Numbered from the stretch's first letter, positions 1 to 5,634 are shown. The stretch is 5,634 bases of DNA from an uncultured delta proteobacterium (GCA_903893335.1 CAITLX010000778.1:1-5634); one strand, 5' to 3'. A program made the numbers and translations. Notes: generated from the letters alone by a model not told the origin.

Positions 1-1265
1 CCTCGATCGGTGCACACCGACGCGCCCGACGAGCACTCGATCGTCGCCGCCGCGCACGGGGTGGCGGCGATGAGGCACGCGGCGCCCTGCACACACGCGT
101 TGCACGCGCCGGCGCCGCACACCTTGTCGGTGCCGCACGAGGTGCCGTCGGCGAGGTTGGTCGTCGAGGCCTGGCAGACGGCCGAGCCAGTGTTGCACGC
201 GATCGCCGCGACCTTGCAAGGCGCCGCCGGGGCCACGCACGCGACGCCCGCGTCGCACACCTGGCAGGCGCCCGTCAGGCACACGTGCCCAGCGCCGCAC
301 GCCGTGCCCGCGGCCAGATCGCTCCCCGTCTCGACGCAAAGCTGCTGGCCCGATGCGCACGACGTCTTGGCGTCGCGGCACACGTTGGCGCTCGTGCACG
401 CCTGGTTGGCCACGCACGCGGAGCAAGAGCCGTTGAGGCAGACCTGATCGGTGCCGCACGTCGTGCCGTTGGCGACGTCGGACGTCTGCGCCTGGCACAC
501 CGAGGTGCCCGTCGCGCACGAGGTCTTGCCTGTCTTGCACGGCGAAGCGGCGGGCGTGCAGTCCACCCCCTCGGCGCACGTGTTGCACATGCCCGCGGCG
601 CACACCTTGCCCGTGCCGCACGCGGTGCCGTCCGACAGATCGGTCGCCGACGCGTGGCACACCGGAGAGCCGGTGTTGCACGCGATCGCGCCGGCCTTGC
701 AGGGCGCGGCCGGATCGACGCACGCGGCGCCGGCGTCGCACACCTGGCAGGTGCCCGCGAGGCACACGTGCCCCGCGCCGCACGCGGTGCCCGCCGGATT
801 GTCGGTGCCCGTCTCGGCGCAGAGCTCCTGGCCCGACGCGCACGAGGTCTTCGTCTCCTTGCACGCGTTGGTGCCGGTGCACGCCTTGCCCGCGGTGCAC
901 GCCGCGCACAGCCCGTCGAAGCAGACCTTGTCGGTGCCGCACGACGTGCCGTTGGCGATGTCGCCCGGCTGCGCCTCGCACACCGCCGAGCCCGTCTTGC
1001 ACGAGATCGCCGCGACCTTGCACTCGGAGCCGGCGACGGTGCAGGTGTCGCCGTCGTTGCACGCCTTGCACGTGCCGCCGACGCAGAAGAGCTTGGCGCC
1101 GCACGCGGTGCCGTCGTCGAGGTTGGCGGCGCCTGGCACGCAGAGCGGCGCGCCCGTCGCGCACGACAGCACGCCCGCCTTGCACTCCCCCTGCCCGAGC
1201 GCGCAGGCCCCGCCGGCTGCACACGTGATGCACGCGCCCGACTTGCAGACCTTGTCGGCTCCGCA
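1..1265 (-). repeat. Array of eight cysteine-rich coding repeats, about 54 codons each (last one cut)
   Basis: Counting from each CG motif, units begin at residues 182, 236, 290, 343, 397, 451, 504 and 558. In DNA they span 1104-1265, 942-1103, 783-941, 621-782, 459-620, 300-458, 138-299 and 1-137 (partial). Lengths are 54, 54, 53, 54, 54, 53 and 54 codons. Each has eight Cys, at unit positions 1, 7, 12, 15, 21, 28, 35 and 42 (the last three one earlier in 53-codon units). The consensus is CGxxxVCxxGxCxxC, xxGxxC, then C, C, VC and a linker ending DGT or NGT. A higher-order period of three units (161 codons, 483 bp) is also present: 621-1103 is repeated as 138-620. The array continues past the left edge. 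Confidence 0.93.
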
Positions 1266-1808
1266 GGTGGTGCCATCGGGGGCGTTCTTGCCGCCCGAGA
1301 AGCACGGGTCCTGCGACACGACGACGAAGAACGAAAAGTGCGCGACCTGCGCGCGCAGCGCCGTTCCCTGGGGAGCAGCGCCCGCGACCTCGGTCCACGC
1401 GCCATCGGGGGCGGCGGTGTAGAGCTTCATCGCCGCGCCCTGCGTGGCGAAGGGGATGCTGATGGTGACCGGCTTCTGGAACGTCTGGCCGTGCGGCTCG
1501 AGCGCGAAGACGAACCCGAGCGAGGCGACGTCGGTGGGCAGCGGCGGAGCCTTCGCGCCGTCGATGGCGCCACCCGCGAGGGTCGTCTCCTGGTCGACCG
1601 CGCCGGGCGGGACGTCGACCACGAGGCCGTGGTCGCCCGCAAGCTGACCGCCGTCGGAGTTGATGGTGACCGTCGGGAGGCCGTCGTAGGTGTTGTTGAC
1701 CTGACTGACGTCGTTCTTCTTCGAACAGGCGGCGAGGACCGCGAGGCCCAGGATGAACACGAATCGCAGGCGTCGCTCGTTGACCATGGGTCGATTTACC
1801 AGTTGCAT
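1..1808 (-). CDS. Cysteine-rich repeat lipoprotein with ZU5-like domain (3' end outside window)
   Basis: Function unknown; probably a lipid-anchored envelope or surface protein. The frame is open from the ATG at 1808 to the left edge, giving 602 residues with no stop. A basic, hydrophobic N-terminus leads to a lipobox LAAC with the acylated Cys at residue 28. The next residue is Ser, not Asp, which fits outer-membrane sorting by the E. coli rule. Residues about 45-164 look like a ZU5 domain: SDGGQL, then VDVPPGAV, FALEPHGQTFQKPVTISIPF and a closing VAHFSFFVVV. From residue 182 onward there is only a repeat of about 54 residues with eight Cys each, linked by DGTxCG or NGTxCG. The start at 1808 is preferred over the ATG at 1787 because GGGGAG lies 7 nt upstream of it. 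The gene lies 85 bp downstream of the barrel-protein gene on the same strand, with no terminator between, so an operon is possible. The many Cys imply disulfide bonding outside the cytoplasm (inference). Similar myxobacterial proteins are mostly hypothetical. Confidence 0.9.
   Translation of the reverse strand, partial: MQLVNRPMVNERRLRFVFILGLAVLAACSKKNDVSQVNNTYDGLPTVTINSDGGQLAGDHGLVVDVPPGAVDQETTLAGGAIDGAKAPPLPTDVASLGFVFALEPHGQTFQKPVTISIPFATQGAAMKLYTAAPDGAWTEVAGAAPQGTALRAQVAHFSFFVVVSQDPCFSGGKNAPDGTTCGADKVCKSGACITCAAGGACALGQGECKAGVLSCATGAPLCVPGAANLDDGTACGAKLFCVGGTCKACNDGDTCTVAGSECKVAAISCKTGSAVCEAQPGDIANGTSCGTDKVCFDGLCAACTAGKACTGTNACKETKTSCASGQELCAETGTDNPAGTACGAGHVCLAGTCQVCDAGAACVDPAAPCKAGAIACNTGSPVCHASATDLSDGTACGTGKVCAAGMCNTCAEGVDCTPAASPCKTGKTSCATGTSVCQAQTSDVANGTTCGTDQVCLNGSCSACVANQACTSANVCRDAKTSCASGQQLCVETGSDLAAGTACGAGHVCLTGACQVCDAGVACVAPAAPCKVAAIACNTGSAVCQASTTNLADGTSCGTDKVCGAGACNACVQGAACLIAATPCAAATIECSSGASVCTDR
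1317..1676 (-). other. ZU5-like domain of the lipoprotein
   Basis: Residues about 45-164 follow the ZU5 pattern: a Gly-Gly start (SDGGQLAGDHG), the signature VxVPPGAV, then a central ALEPHGQTFQKPVTISIP strand pair and a last strand ending AHFSFFVVV. ZU5 domains occur in ankyrins, netrin receptors and PIDD. Bacterial versions are common in secreted proteins, where they seem to act as beta-sandwich interaction modules. The call comes from motif recognition, not a profile search. Confidence 0.7.
1725..1808 (-). other. Type II (lipoprotein) signal peptide
   Basis: This covers residues 1-28 of the repeat lipoprotein. Basic residues (ERRLR around residues 11-15) precede a hydrophobic stretch (FVFILGLAVLAA) that ends in Cys28. 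LAAC fits the lipobox consensus for cleavage by signal peptidase II. The mature protein begins CSKKND, a typical short polar tether. Confidence 0.88.
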
Positions 1809-1815
1809 TGCCGTA

Positions 1816-1821
1816 CTCCCC
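1816..1821 (-). promoter_or_regulatory. Ribosome binding site deciding the lipoprotein start
   Basis: GGGGAG on the minus strand lies 7 nt before the ATG at 1808. The in-frame ATG at 1787 has no comparable purine-rich site, so the upstream start is chosen. Confidence 0.6.
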
Positions 1822-1893
1822 GCCCCGTCCAGCCACCGTCTCGAACCGCGCAGCCCGAGAAGTCGCCGCTCGCTACCGCTCGACCCCAGAGAC

Positions 1894-3735
1894 TCAGAAC
1901 GCCGTGCGCCGCACCGCCGCTCCGAACACCGGCAGCAGCGACGACGTGCTCGTCCCCGACGCCTGCACCGCGTGGTAGTCCGCGCCGACGAGCAACCCCG
2001 GCACGAAGCCGAAGACACCGAGCACGTCGGCGTCGAGGAAGAGCCGCCCGGTGGCGTCGGTCTGCCGCGCCGCGTCGCTCGCGTCGGCCACCGTGGCCGA
2101 CCCGGCGCCGAGCGCGATGGTCAGCTGGCTGCGGTGAATGCTGTACGTCACCGCGTCGACCTGCGCGCGCAGCGACAGCCAGCCGGGCACGACGCCCCAT
2201 TGCATACGAGCGCGCCCGCTCGTGACGAGGCTCCCCTGGTCGATCTGCGAGAGGGTGACCTTGCCCGCCTTGGGCACCGAGAGCGGGTCGTACGACTCGT
2301 ACTGGTAGCCGCCGCCTCCCCAGAGCCCCGCGGCGAACGTCTCGCCCGGCTCGTAGCGCAGCCCGAGCAGCCCCTGGCCGCGCACGACGAACGAGGTCTC
2401 GGACTGGAAGCTGGTACCGCTGAAGACGTCGGAGTCGTAGACGCTCGCCTCGCCGCCGACGCGCACCTCGGGGCGCCAGACGCCCTCGCCGCGCACCCAC
2501 CAAGCGTCGCCCCCGCCGCCGAACTGCGTCGTCTCGGAGCGAATGCCCCCCGACGAGGTGTCCCACTCGTGGGCCGAGCCGCGGCCGACGAGACCCCACG
2601 ACTTGGCCGAATAGCCGAGCAGCGCCGAGCCGCCGACCTTGAGCTCGCCCGACGAGAGGCGCGGCACGGTGAGCGTGGCATCGACGAGCCACGGCTCGCT
2701 CCAGGGCCCGAGGCCGAGCACCAGGCCGCGCAGGATGCGCTCGACCTCCTCGCGATCGTGGGCCGCGAGCACGCGCGCCGCGAGATCGAGCCCGTCGCGG
2801 ACCGCGCCCGGAAGCTCGTCGAGCTCGGCGCCGGCGTCGCGCGCGAGGCGACGAGCGGCGTCGACGAGAGCCGGCAGCCCGGCGCTCTCGGCGAGCTTCT
2901 CGAGGCTGACCGGCAGCGCGAGCGGGTGCCCCACCGCGAGCGTGAGGGCGGCATTGGCCGCTGCGACGAGCGCGGCGACCTGCGCCTGCACGTCGGACGG
3001 CACCGCGCTCGCGGGTGCCTTCTCGAGCACCGCGAGCGAATCGGTCAGCGACGTCAGCGCGGCCTGCTGCTCGGCCGACGGCGCGGCGCCCTCGGCCAGC
3101 TTGCCCCCCTTCACGAGCGCGGCGATCGCGGCCTCGCCCGGCTCGCCCTTGCTCGCACGCGCCCTCTGCGCGGCACCGACGAGCTCACCCGCGAGCGCGA
3201 GCGGGTCGGTCGCGCCAGCCTCACCCGGCTTGCCGCACCCCGTGGCGGCTGCGGTCAGCGCGGCCGCGAGCGCATCGGCCGAGGCGTCGCGCAGCAGCGC
3301 GTCGACCACCGCCAGCGCACCCTGCAATGGCAATCGCGCGTCCGCCGAGGACGCTCCGGCGCGACGAACGGCAATGGCGAGCGGAGCGCGCGCGGCGTCG
3401 GCCACGAGCCGACGCTCGACGAGCGCGAGATCGCCCCCAGCCGGGAGCGGCGCGCAGGTCGCGGGCAGCCAGGTCGCCACGTCGGCCGGCGCGCAGACCG
3501 CCTTGGCGAGCTCGCCGGCGGCCCAGCCAGCGATTGCGCTCTTGTCGATGGGCGAGGCAGGAGCGACGCGCGAGGTGGCGAGCTTGACGAACCCGGAGGT
3601 GGCCTCGCCAGGCAGCGGCGTCGCGTCCACGCAGGGAGCGTCGGCTCGCGCCACGCGCACCACGGCCATCAAGGCGAGCACACCCGCCGCGCCGGAGACC
3701 ACCCTTCGCCTCGAACCGTTCGACCGCTTCGTCAC
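1894..3735 (-). CDS. Exported protein with helical N-terminal half and outer-membrane beta-barrel-like C-terminal half
   Basis: The 613-residue protein belongs to no family I can name. The GTG start at 3735 is chosen because AGGAGG lies 6 nt upstream and the next residues form a signal peptide: basic TKRSNGSRRR, hydrophobic AAGVLALMAVV, and a cleavage site near ARA at residue 31. Residues about 35-345 are Ala- and Leu-rich and look largely helical, with four Cys (35, 81, 94, 167) that could pair in the periplasm. From about residue 347 the character changes to alternating hydrophobic and polar strands rich in Gly, Tyr and Trp (for example GGGGDAWWVRGEGVWRPEVR, LLGLRYEPGETFAAGLWGGG), and the chain ends AVRRTAF. 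A terminal Phe is the usual outer-membrane barrel signal read by the BAM machinery. The inferred role is an outer-membrane protein with a periplasmic helical domain; an autotransporter or a known porin is not indicated. The lipoprotein gene follows after 85 bp on the same strand. Confidence 0.88.
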   Translation of the reverse strand: MTKRSNGSRRRVVSGAAGVLALMAVVRVARADAPCVDATPLPGEATSGFVKLATSRVAPASPIDKSAIAGWAAGELAKAVCAPADVATWLPATCAPLPAGGDLALVERRLVADAARAPLAIAVRRAGASSADARLPLQGALAVVDALLRDASADALAAALTAAATGCGKPGEAGATDPLALAGELVGAAQRARASKGEPGEAAIAALVKGGKLAEGAAPSAEQQAALTSLTDSLAVLEKAPASAVPSDVQAQVAALVAAANAALTLAVGHPLALPVSLEKLAESAGLPALVDAARRLARDAGAELDELPGAVRDGLDLAARVLAAHDREEVERILRGLVLGLGPWSEPWLVDATLTVPRLSSGELKVGGSALLGYSAKSWGLVGRGSAHEWDTSSGGIRSETTQFGGGGDAWWVRGEGVWRPEVRVGGEASVYDSDVFSGTSFQSETSFVVRGQGLLGLRYEPGETFAAGLWGGGGYQYESYDPLSVPKAGKVTLSQIDQGSLVTSGRARMQWGVVPGWLSLRAQVDAVTYSIHRSQLTIALGAGSATVADASDAARQTDATGRLFLDADVLGVFGFVPGLLVGADYHAVQASGTSTSSLLPVFGAAVRRTAF

Positions 3736-3741
3736 TGCGAG

Positions 3742-3747
3742 CCTCCT
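3742..3747 (-). promoter_or_regulatory. Strong ribosome binding site deciding a GTG start
   Basis: AGGAGG on the minus strand, 6 nt before the GTG at 3735, is a near-perfect Shine-Dalgarno sequence. It places the start directly before a signal peptide and rules out an upstream in-frame ATG at 3948, whose extra 71 residues are Arg-rich with no signal character. Confidence 0.8.
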
Positions 3748-3821
3748 CGAAACCAACGACTGGCAAAGCCCACGCCTGCGTCCTGGACGCCGTCGCCCAG
3801 CTGGCCCCCGATGGATTGCCT

Positions 3822-3926
3822 CTCGCGCGACTGGCGATAGGCTTGCGCGGTAACCCGCAGGATCGCGCGAGACCGGCGCGAATGGGTGACAATTCAGCAC
3901 GCCCGCAGGCTCGCGCGACCGGCGCA
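3822..3926. repeat. Three-copy TCGCGCGA-centred intergenic repeat upstream of the barrel-protein gene
   Basis: The palindromic octamer TCGCGCGA occurs at 3823-3830, 3863-3870 and 3911-3918. Each copy is followed, directly or after GA, by CYGGCG. The second and third copies share a longer context: CCCGCAGG, two bases, the octamer, then CCGGCGC (3854-3879 and 3902-3925). A further 11-bp word, AGGCTTGCGCG, occurs at 3839-3849 and 3948-3958. The rest of the 236-bp gap (3736-3971) shows no gene. The location before the start at 3735 suggests protein-binding sites, but a dispersed genomic repeat or chance in GC-rich DNA remains possible. Confidence 0.5.
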
Positions 3927-3940
3927 GACTGTGCGCGACC

Positions 3941-3956
3941 AAACGCAAGGCTTGCG
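3941..3956 (-). terminator. Possible weak terminator of the small barrel gene
   Basis: On the minus strand, CGCAAGCCTTGCG (3956-3944) can form a 5-bp stem with a 3-nt loop, followed by TTT. It lies 15 nt after the stop codon at 3972. The stem is short and the T run has only three bases, so it may not work as an intrinsic terminator. Confidence 0.25.
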
Positions 3957-3971
3957 CGTGCCTTCGTCAGT

Positions 3972-4718
3972 TCAGAATGCGACTCCGAACGTCGCGCTCG
4001 CGCCTCGCTCGCCGAGCGGCACGCCCTCGAGCCCGAGGTCGAACCCACCGCCCGAGACCACGAGGCCGGCGCCCAGCTGCACATGGTAGGCGTCGGTGCC
4101 GGTCTTCGTCTCGCCGTCGATGCGCCACCAGATGGGGCCGCCGAACGCGCGGGCGACGGCGTAGGGCGAAACGTGGCGCGCCAGCGTCCAGCCGACGGCG
4201 CCCGTCAGGCGCAGATCGGTGGCCTCGTAGGCCTGCGTGTCGCCCGCCGGCCCGTGGGTCGAGGTCGCGAGCACCGCAAGCTGCGCTCCGCCGAGCACGA
4301 AGGGGCGCGCGCCGGAGGCGTCGACGAAGCGGTGCACCAGGCCCGCCGACACCGCGAGCCCAGGCTGCAGGTCGAAGCGCGCCCCGCCGACCTCGAGGTC
4401 GCCCGCTGCGATCGTGCCCAACCCCAGCTGCAGCGTCGTCCTCGGCGACAGGCGCCGGTCGAGCGACGCGACCAGGACCGACCGCCGCTGCTCGACGTGC
4501 ACGTCGCCGAAGCGAAGCGAGGTGCTGGTGAAGGCACCCGCCACGCCCGCGCGCCACTTGGGCGCGACCTCCCACGCGTGCTCGTCGAGGCTGCACGAGC
4601 TGACCCCGCCCGCGCTCGAGGCGCCGCAGGCCTGCGCCGTGCGCGGCGCGAGCACGTGGGCGCAGGCGAGCGCCGCGAGGACAGGCAGCGCCGGGCGGCA
4701 GCGGGGGGCGAGGGGCAT
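3972..4718 (-). CDS. Small exported outer-membrane beta-barrel-like protein
   Basis: The 248-residue protein belongs to no family I can name. It begins with a signal peptide (hydrophobic ALPVLAALACAHVLA) and a likely signal peptidase I site TAQA at residue 30. The mature N-terminus, CGASSAGGVSSCSLDEHAWE, has two Cys (31 and 42) that could form a disulfide. The rest consists of amphipathic strands separated by Gly-, Asp- and Arg-rich turns, for example SVLVASLDRRLSPRTTLQLG, FVLGGAQLAVLA and YHVQLGAGLVVSGGGFDLGL. The chain ends ATFGVAF, with the terminal Phe typical of outer-membrane barrels. The size suits an 8- to 10-strand barrel (inference). The ATG at 4718 opens the signal peptide but has no clear Shine-Dalgarno site; a GTG three codons upstream (4727) is an alternative. 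The gene is divergent from the dehydrogenase gene and co-directional with the two envelope genes downstream. Confidence 0.85.
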   Translation of the reverse strand: MPLAPRCRPALPVLAALACAHVLAPRTAQACGASSAGGVSSCSLDEHAWEVAPKWRAGVAGAFTSTSLRFGDVHVEQRRSVLVASLDRRLSPRTTLQLGLGTIAAGDLEVGGARFDLQPGLAVSAGLVHRFVDASGARPFVLGGAQLAVLATSTHGPAGDTQAYEATDLRLTGAVGWTLARHVSPYAVARAFGGPIWWRIDGETKTGTDAYHVQLGAGLVVSGGGFDLGLEGVPLGERGASATFGVAF

Positions 4719-4807
4719 CGCCGACACTACCCCGTCGCGGGCGTCCGGGCCCGCACCGCGGGCGAACGACCGCACGGGCTCGGGCCGCGACGCGCGCGCC
4801 GTGCCCC

Positions 4808-4859
4808 TTGACGGCCCCGGCGAGTTCCGCGTACGAACGTTCGTACAACCCACGAGAGG
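4808..4859 (+). promoter_or_regulatory. Probable sigma-70-type promoter and RBS of the dehydrogenase gene
   Basis: TTGACG (4808-4813) matches the -35 consensus in five of six bases. With an 18-bp spacer, TACGAA (4832-4837) is a modest -10 that falls inside the 16-bp palindrome. Transcription would start near 4844, leaving a leader of about 20 nt. GAGAGG (4854-4859) is a ribosome binding site 4 nt before the ATG at 4864. The -10 is weak by E. coli standards. Confidence 0.5.
4831..4846. promoter_or_regulatory. Perfect 16-bp palindrome, likely repressor operator
   Basis: GTACGAACGTTCGTAC is an exact inverted repeat with no central spacer; symmetry stops at the flanking C/A. It stands out as the most AT-rich stretch of the 145-bp divergent region. 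It covers the proposed -10 of the dehydrogenase promoter, where a bound dimer would block RNA polymerase. Length, symmetry and position resemble operators of TetR-family regulators, but no regulator gene is visible here, so the binding protein is unknown. It could also affect the divergent barrel gene at 4718. Confidence 0.7.
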
Positions 4860-4863
4860 CGAC

Positions 4864-5634
4864 ATGTCGAAGGACGGCGCGGGCACCACGGACGCAAAGG
4901 GCTGGTTTCTCGTCGCCCCGGGAGCGCCGCTCGAGCTTCGCGCGCTCGCGCTCGAGGCGCCCGGTCCCGACGACGCGATCGTCGAGGTGTTCGGCAACGG
5001 CGTCTGCCACACCGACCTCGGCTTCGCCGACGGCGGCGTGCGCACCGTGCACCCCTTGCCCCTGGTGCTCGGCCACGAGGTCGTCGGGCGCGTCGTCGCC
5101 GCCGGCGACCGCTTCGCGTCGCTCGTCGGGCGCACGGTCGTCGTGCCCGCGGTGCTCCCCTGCGGCGAGTGTGCGCTCTGCAAACTAGGGCGCGGCAATG
5201 CGTGCCCCCGCCAGAAGATGCCGGGCAACGACGTGCACGGCGGCTTCGCCACCCACCTGCGCGTCCCGGCGCTGCCGCTCGTGGCGCTCGACGCCGCCGG
5301 CGCGGTCGACGTGCGCCTCTTCGCGGTCGTCGCCGACGCGGTGTCGACCGCGTTGCAGGCGCTGCGCCGCGCCGATGCGCGCCCCGGCCAGCTCGCCGTG
5401 GTCGTCGGCGCAGGCGGCGTCGGAGGCTTCGTCGTGCAGCTCGCGGCGGCGATGGGGCTCGCGGCGGTCGCGCTCGACGTCTCGGACGCGCGGCTCGAGC
5501 TCATCGCGCAGCACGGCGCCCGCCACACGGTGCAGACCGGTGGGCGCGAGCTGCGCGACGTGCGCGACGACGTGCAGCGCTTCGCGCGCTCGGTGTCCGC
5601 CGACACCTGGGACTGGAAGATCTTCGAGTGCGCC
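4864..5634 (+). CDS. had: Zinc-dependent dehydrogenase, probably 6-hydroxycyclohex-1-ene-1-carbonyl-CoA dehydrogenase (3' end outside window)
   Basis: This is a medium-chain Zn alcohol dehydrogenase; 257 residues of an expected 350-370 are present. Catalytic-zinc residues are visible as GVCHTD (Cys48) and GHE (His71, Glu72), with Asp158 in VVADAV a possible further ligand. The structural-zinc lobe is Cys100, 103, 106 and 114. The Rossmann motif is VVVGAGGVGG (179-188), and Asp205 at the end of the second strand points to NAD rather than NADP. The run VPAVLPCGECALCKLGRGN, followed by QKMPGNDVHGGFATH and VVADAVST, resembles the Had branch (as I recall the Thauera and Azoarcus enzymes) rather than general alcohol dehydrogenases. 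Had oxidises 6-hydroxycyclohex-1-ene-1-carbonyl-CoA to the 6-oxo compound in the cytoplasm, before ring hydrolysis by Oah. The family call is very secure; the substrate call is from remembered motifs. The start follows GAGAGG and a short leader downstream of the palindromic operator. A related cyclic alcohol or acyl-CoA substrate is the main alternative. Confidence 0.85.
   Translation, partial: MSKDGAGTTDAKGWFLVAPGAPLELRALALEAPGPDDAIVEVFGNGVCHTDLGFADGGVRTVHPLPLVLGHEVVGRVVAAGDRFASLVGRTVVVPAVLPCGECALCKLGRGNACPRQKMPGNDVHGGFATHLRVPALPLVALDAAGAVDVRLFAVVADAVSTALQALRRADARPGQLAVVVGAGGVGGFVVQLAAAMGLAAVALDVSDARLELIAQHGARHTVQTGGRELRDVRDDVQRFARSVSADTWDWKIFECA

Noticed and set aside
275..1405. Arg/Ala/Ser-rich minus-strand open frame of 376 codons
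   Set aside because: It lies in another frame of the same strand as the lipoprotein gene and has only low-complexity Arg/Ala composition. The Cys-repeat frame is clearly the one under selection.
1809..1893. Possible terminator or promoter in the 85-bp gap between the barrel and lipoprotein genes
   Set aside because: No stem followed by T residues and no -35/-10 pair could be made out. Only short direct words such as CGAGCG recur, which is unremarkable.
285..2225. Long plus-strand open frames across the cysteine-repeat region (10-447, 451-1422, 285-2225)
   Set aside because: They are antisense to the lipoprotein frame, which has a signal peptide, a lipobox and conserved Cys repeats. Their products are His/Ala- or Arg-rich with no start context, as expected when GC-rich repeats keep the opposite strand open.
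1753..3853. Long plus-strand open frames opposite the barrel-protein gene (1753-3840, 2639-3853)
   Set aside because: Their composition is Arg/Ala/Ser-rich and they have no RBS. The minus-strand frame has AGGAGG, a signal peptide and a barrel-like end.
3736..3948. N-terminal extension of the 613-residue protein up to an ATG at 3948
   Set aside because: The extra 71 residues are Arg-rich and precede a complete signal peptide. The strong RBS at 3742-3747 fixes the GTG start at 3735, and the extension would cover the intergenic repeats.
4749..4763. Inverted repeat GCCCGCACCGCGGGC in the divergent intergenic region
   Set aside because: A 6-bp G/C stem with a 3-nt loop is expected by chance in DNA this GC-rich. 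It has no T run and no clear position relative to a promoter.
4719..5606. Upstream extension of the 248-residue barrel protein to 5606
   Set aside because: It would run antisense through the well-supported dehydrogenase and bury the signal peptide inside the chain. The ATG at 4718 directly opens that signal peptide.

Overview
The window is very GC-rich, with codon third positions dominated by G and C. It encodes envelope proteins of the kind common in myxobacteria: a lipoprotein with long cysteine-rich repeats and two outer-membrane beta-barrel proteins. A member of the Myxococcota (Polyangiales-like) is the best guess. This rests on composition and protein style only, because no rRNA or marker gene is present.

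Layout: four protein genes, three on the minus strand and one on the plus strand. (1) 1-1808, minus: the N-terminal 602 residues of a large lipoprotein, with a lipobox, a ZU5-like domain and an array of about 54-residue units carrying eight cysteines each. The gene runs off the left edge. (2) 1894-3735, minus: a 613-residue exported protein with an Ala-rich helical N-terminal half and a beta-barrel-like C-terminal half ending in Phe. (3) 3972-4718, minus: a 248-residue exported protein that looks like a small outer-membrane beta-barrel, also ending in Phe. (4) 4864-5634, plus: the first 257 residues of a zinc-dependent, NAD-type alcohol dehydrogenase. It best matches 6-hydroxycyclohex-1-ene-1-carbonyl-CoA dehydrogenase (Had) of the benzoyl-CoA pathway, and is cut by the right edge.

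Intergenic regions: the 85 bp between genes 2 and 1 show no terminator, so the two may be co-transcribed. The 236 bp upstream of gene 2 (3736-3971) hold three copies of an element built on TCGCGCGA, and a weak hairpin that could end gene 3. The 145 bp divergent region between genes 3 and 4 holds a perfect 16-bp palindrome, GTACGAACGTTCGTAC. It overlaps the likely -10 of the dehydrogenase promoter and looks like a repressor operator.

How they fit together: the three minus-strand genes look like a cell-envelope group (surface lipoprotein plus two barrels) of unknown function. The dehydrogenase gene is divergent, separately controlled, and probably starts or belongs to an aromatic or alicyclic acyl-CoA degradation cluster to the right. 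No mobile element, CRISPR array, tRNA or rRNA was seen.
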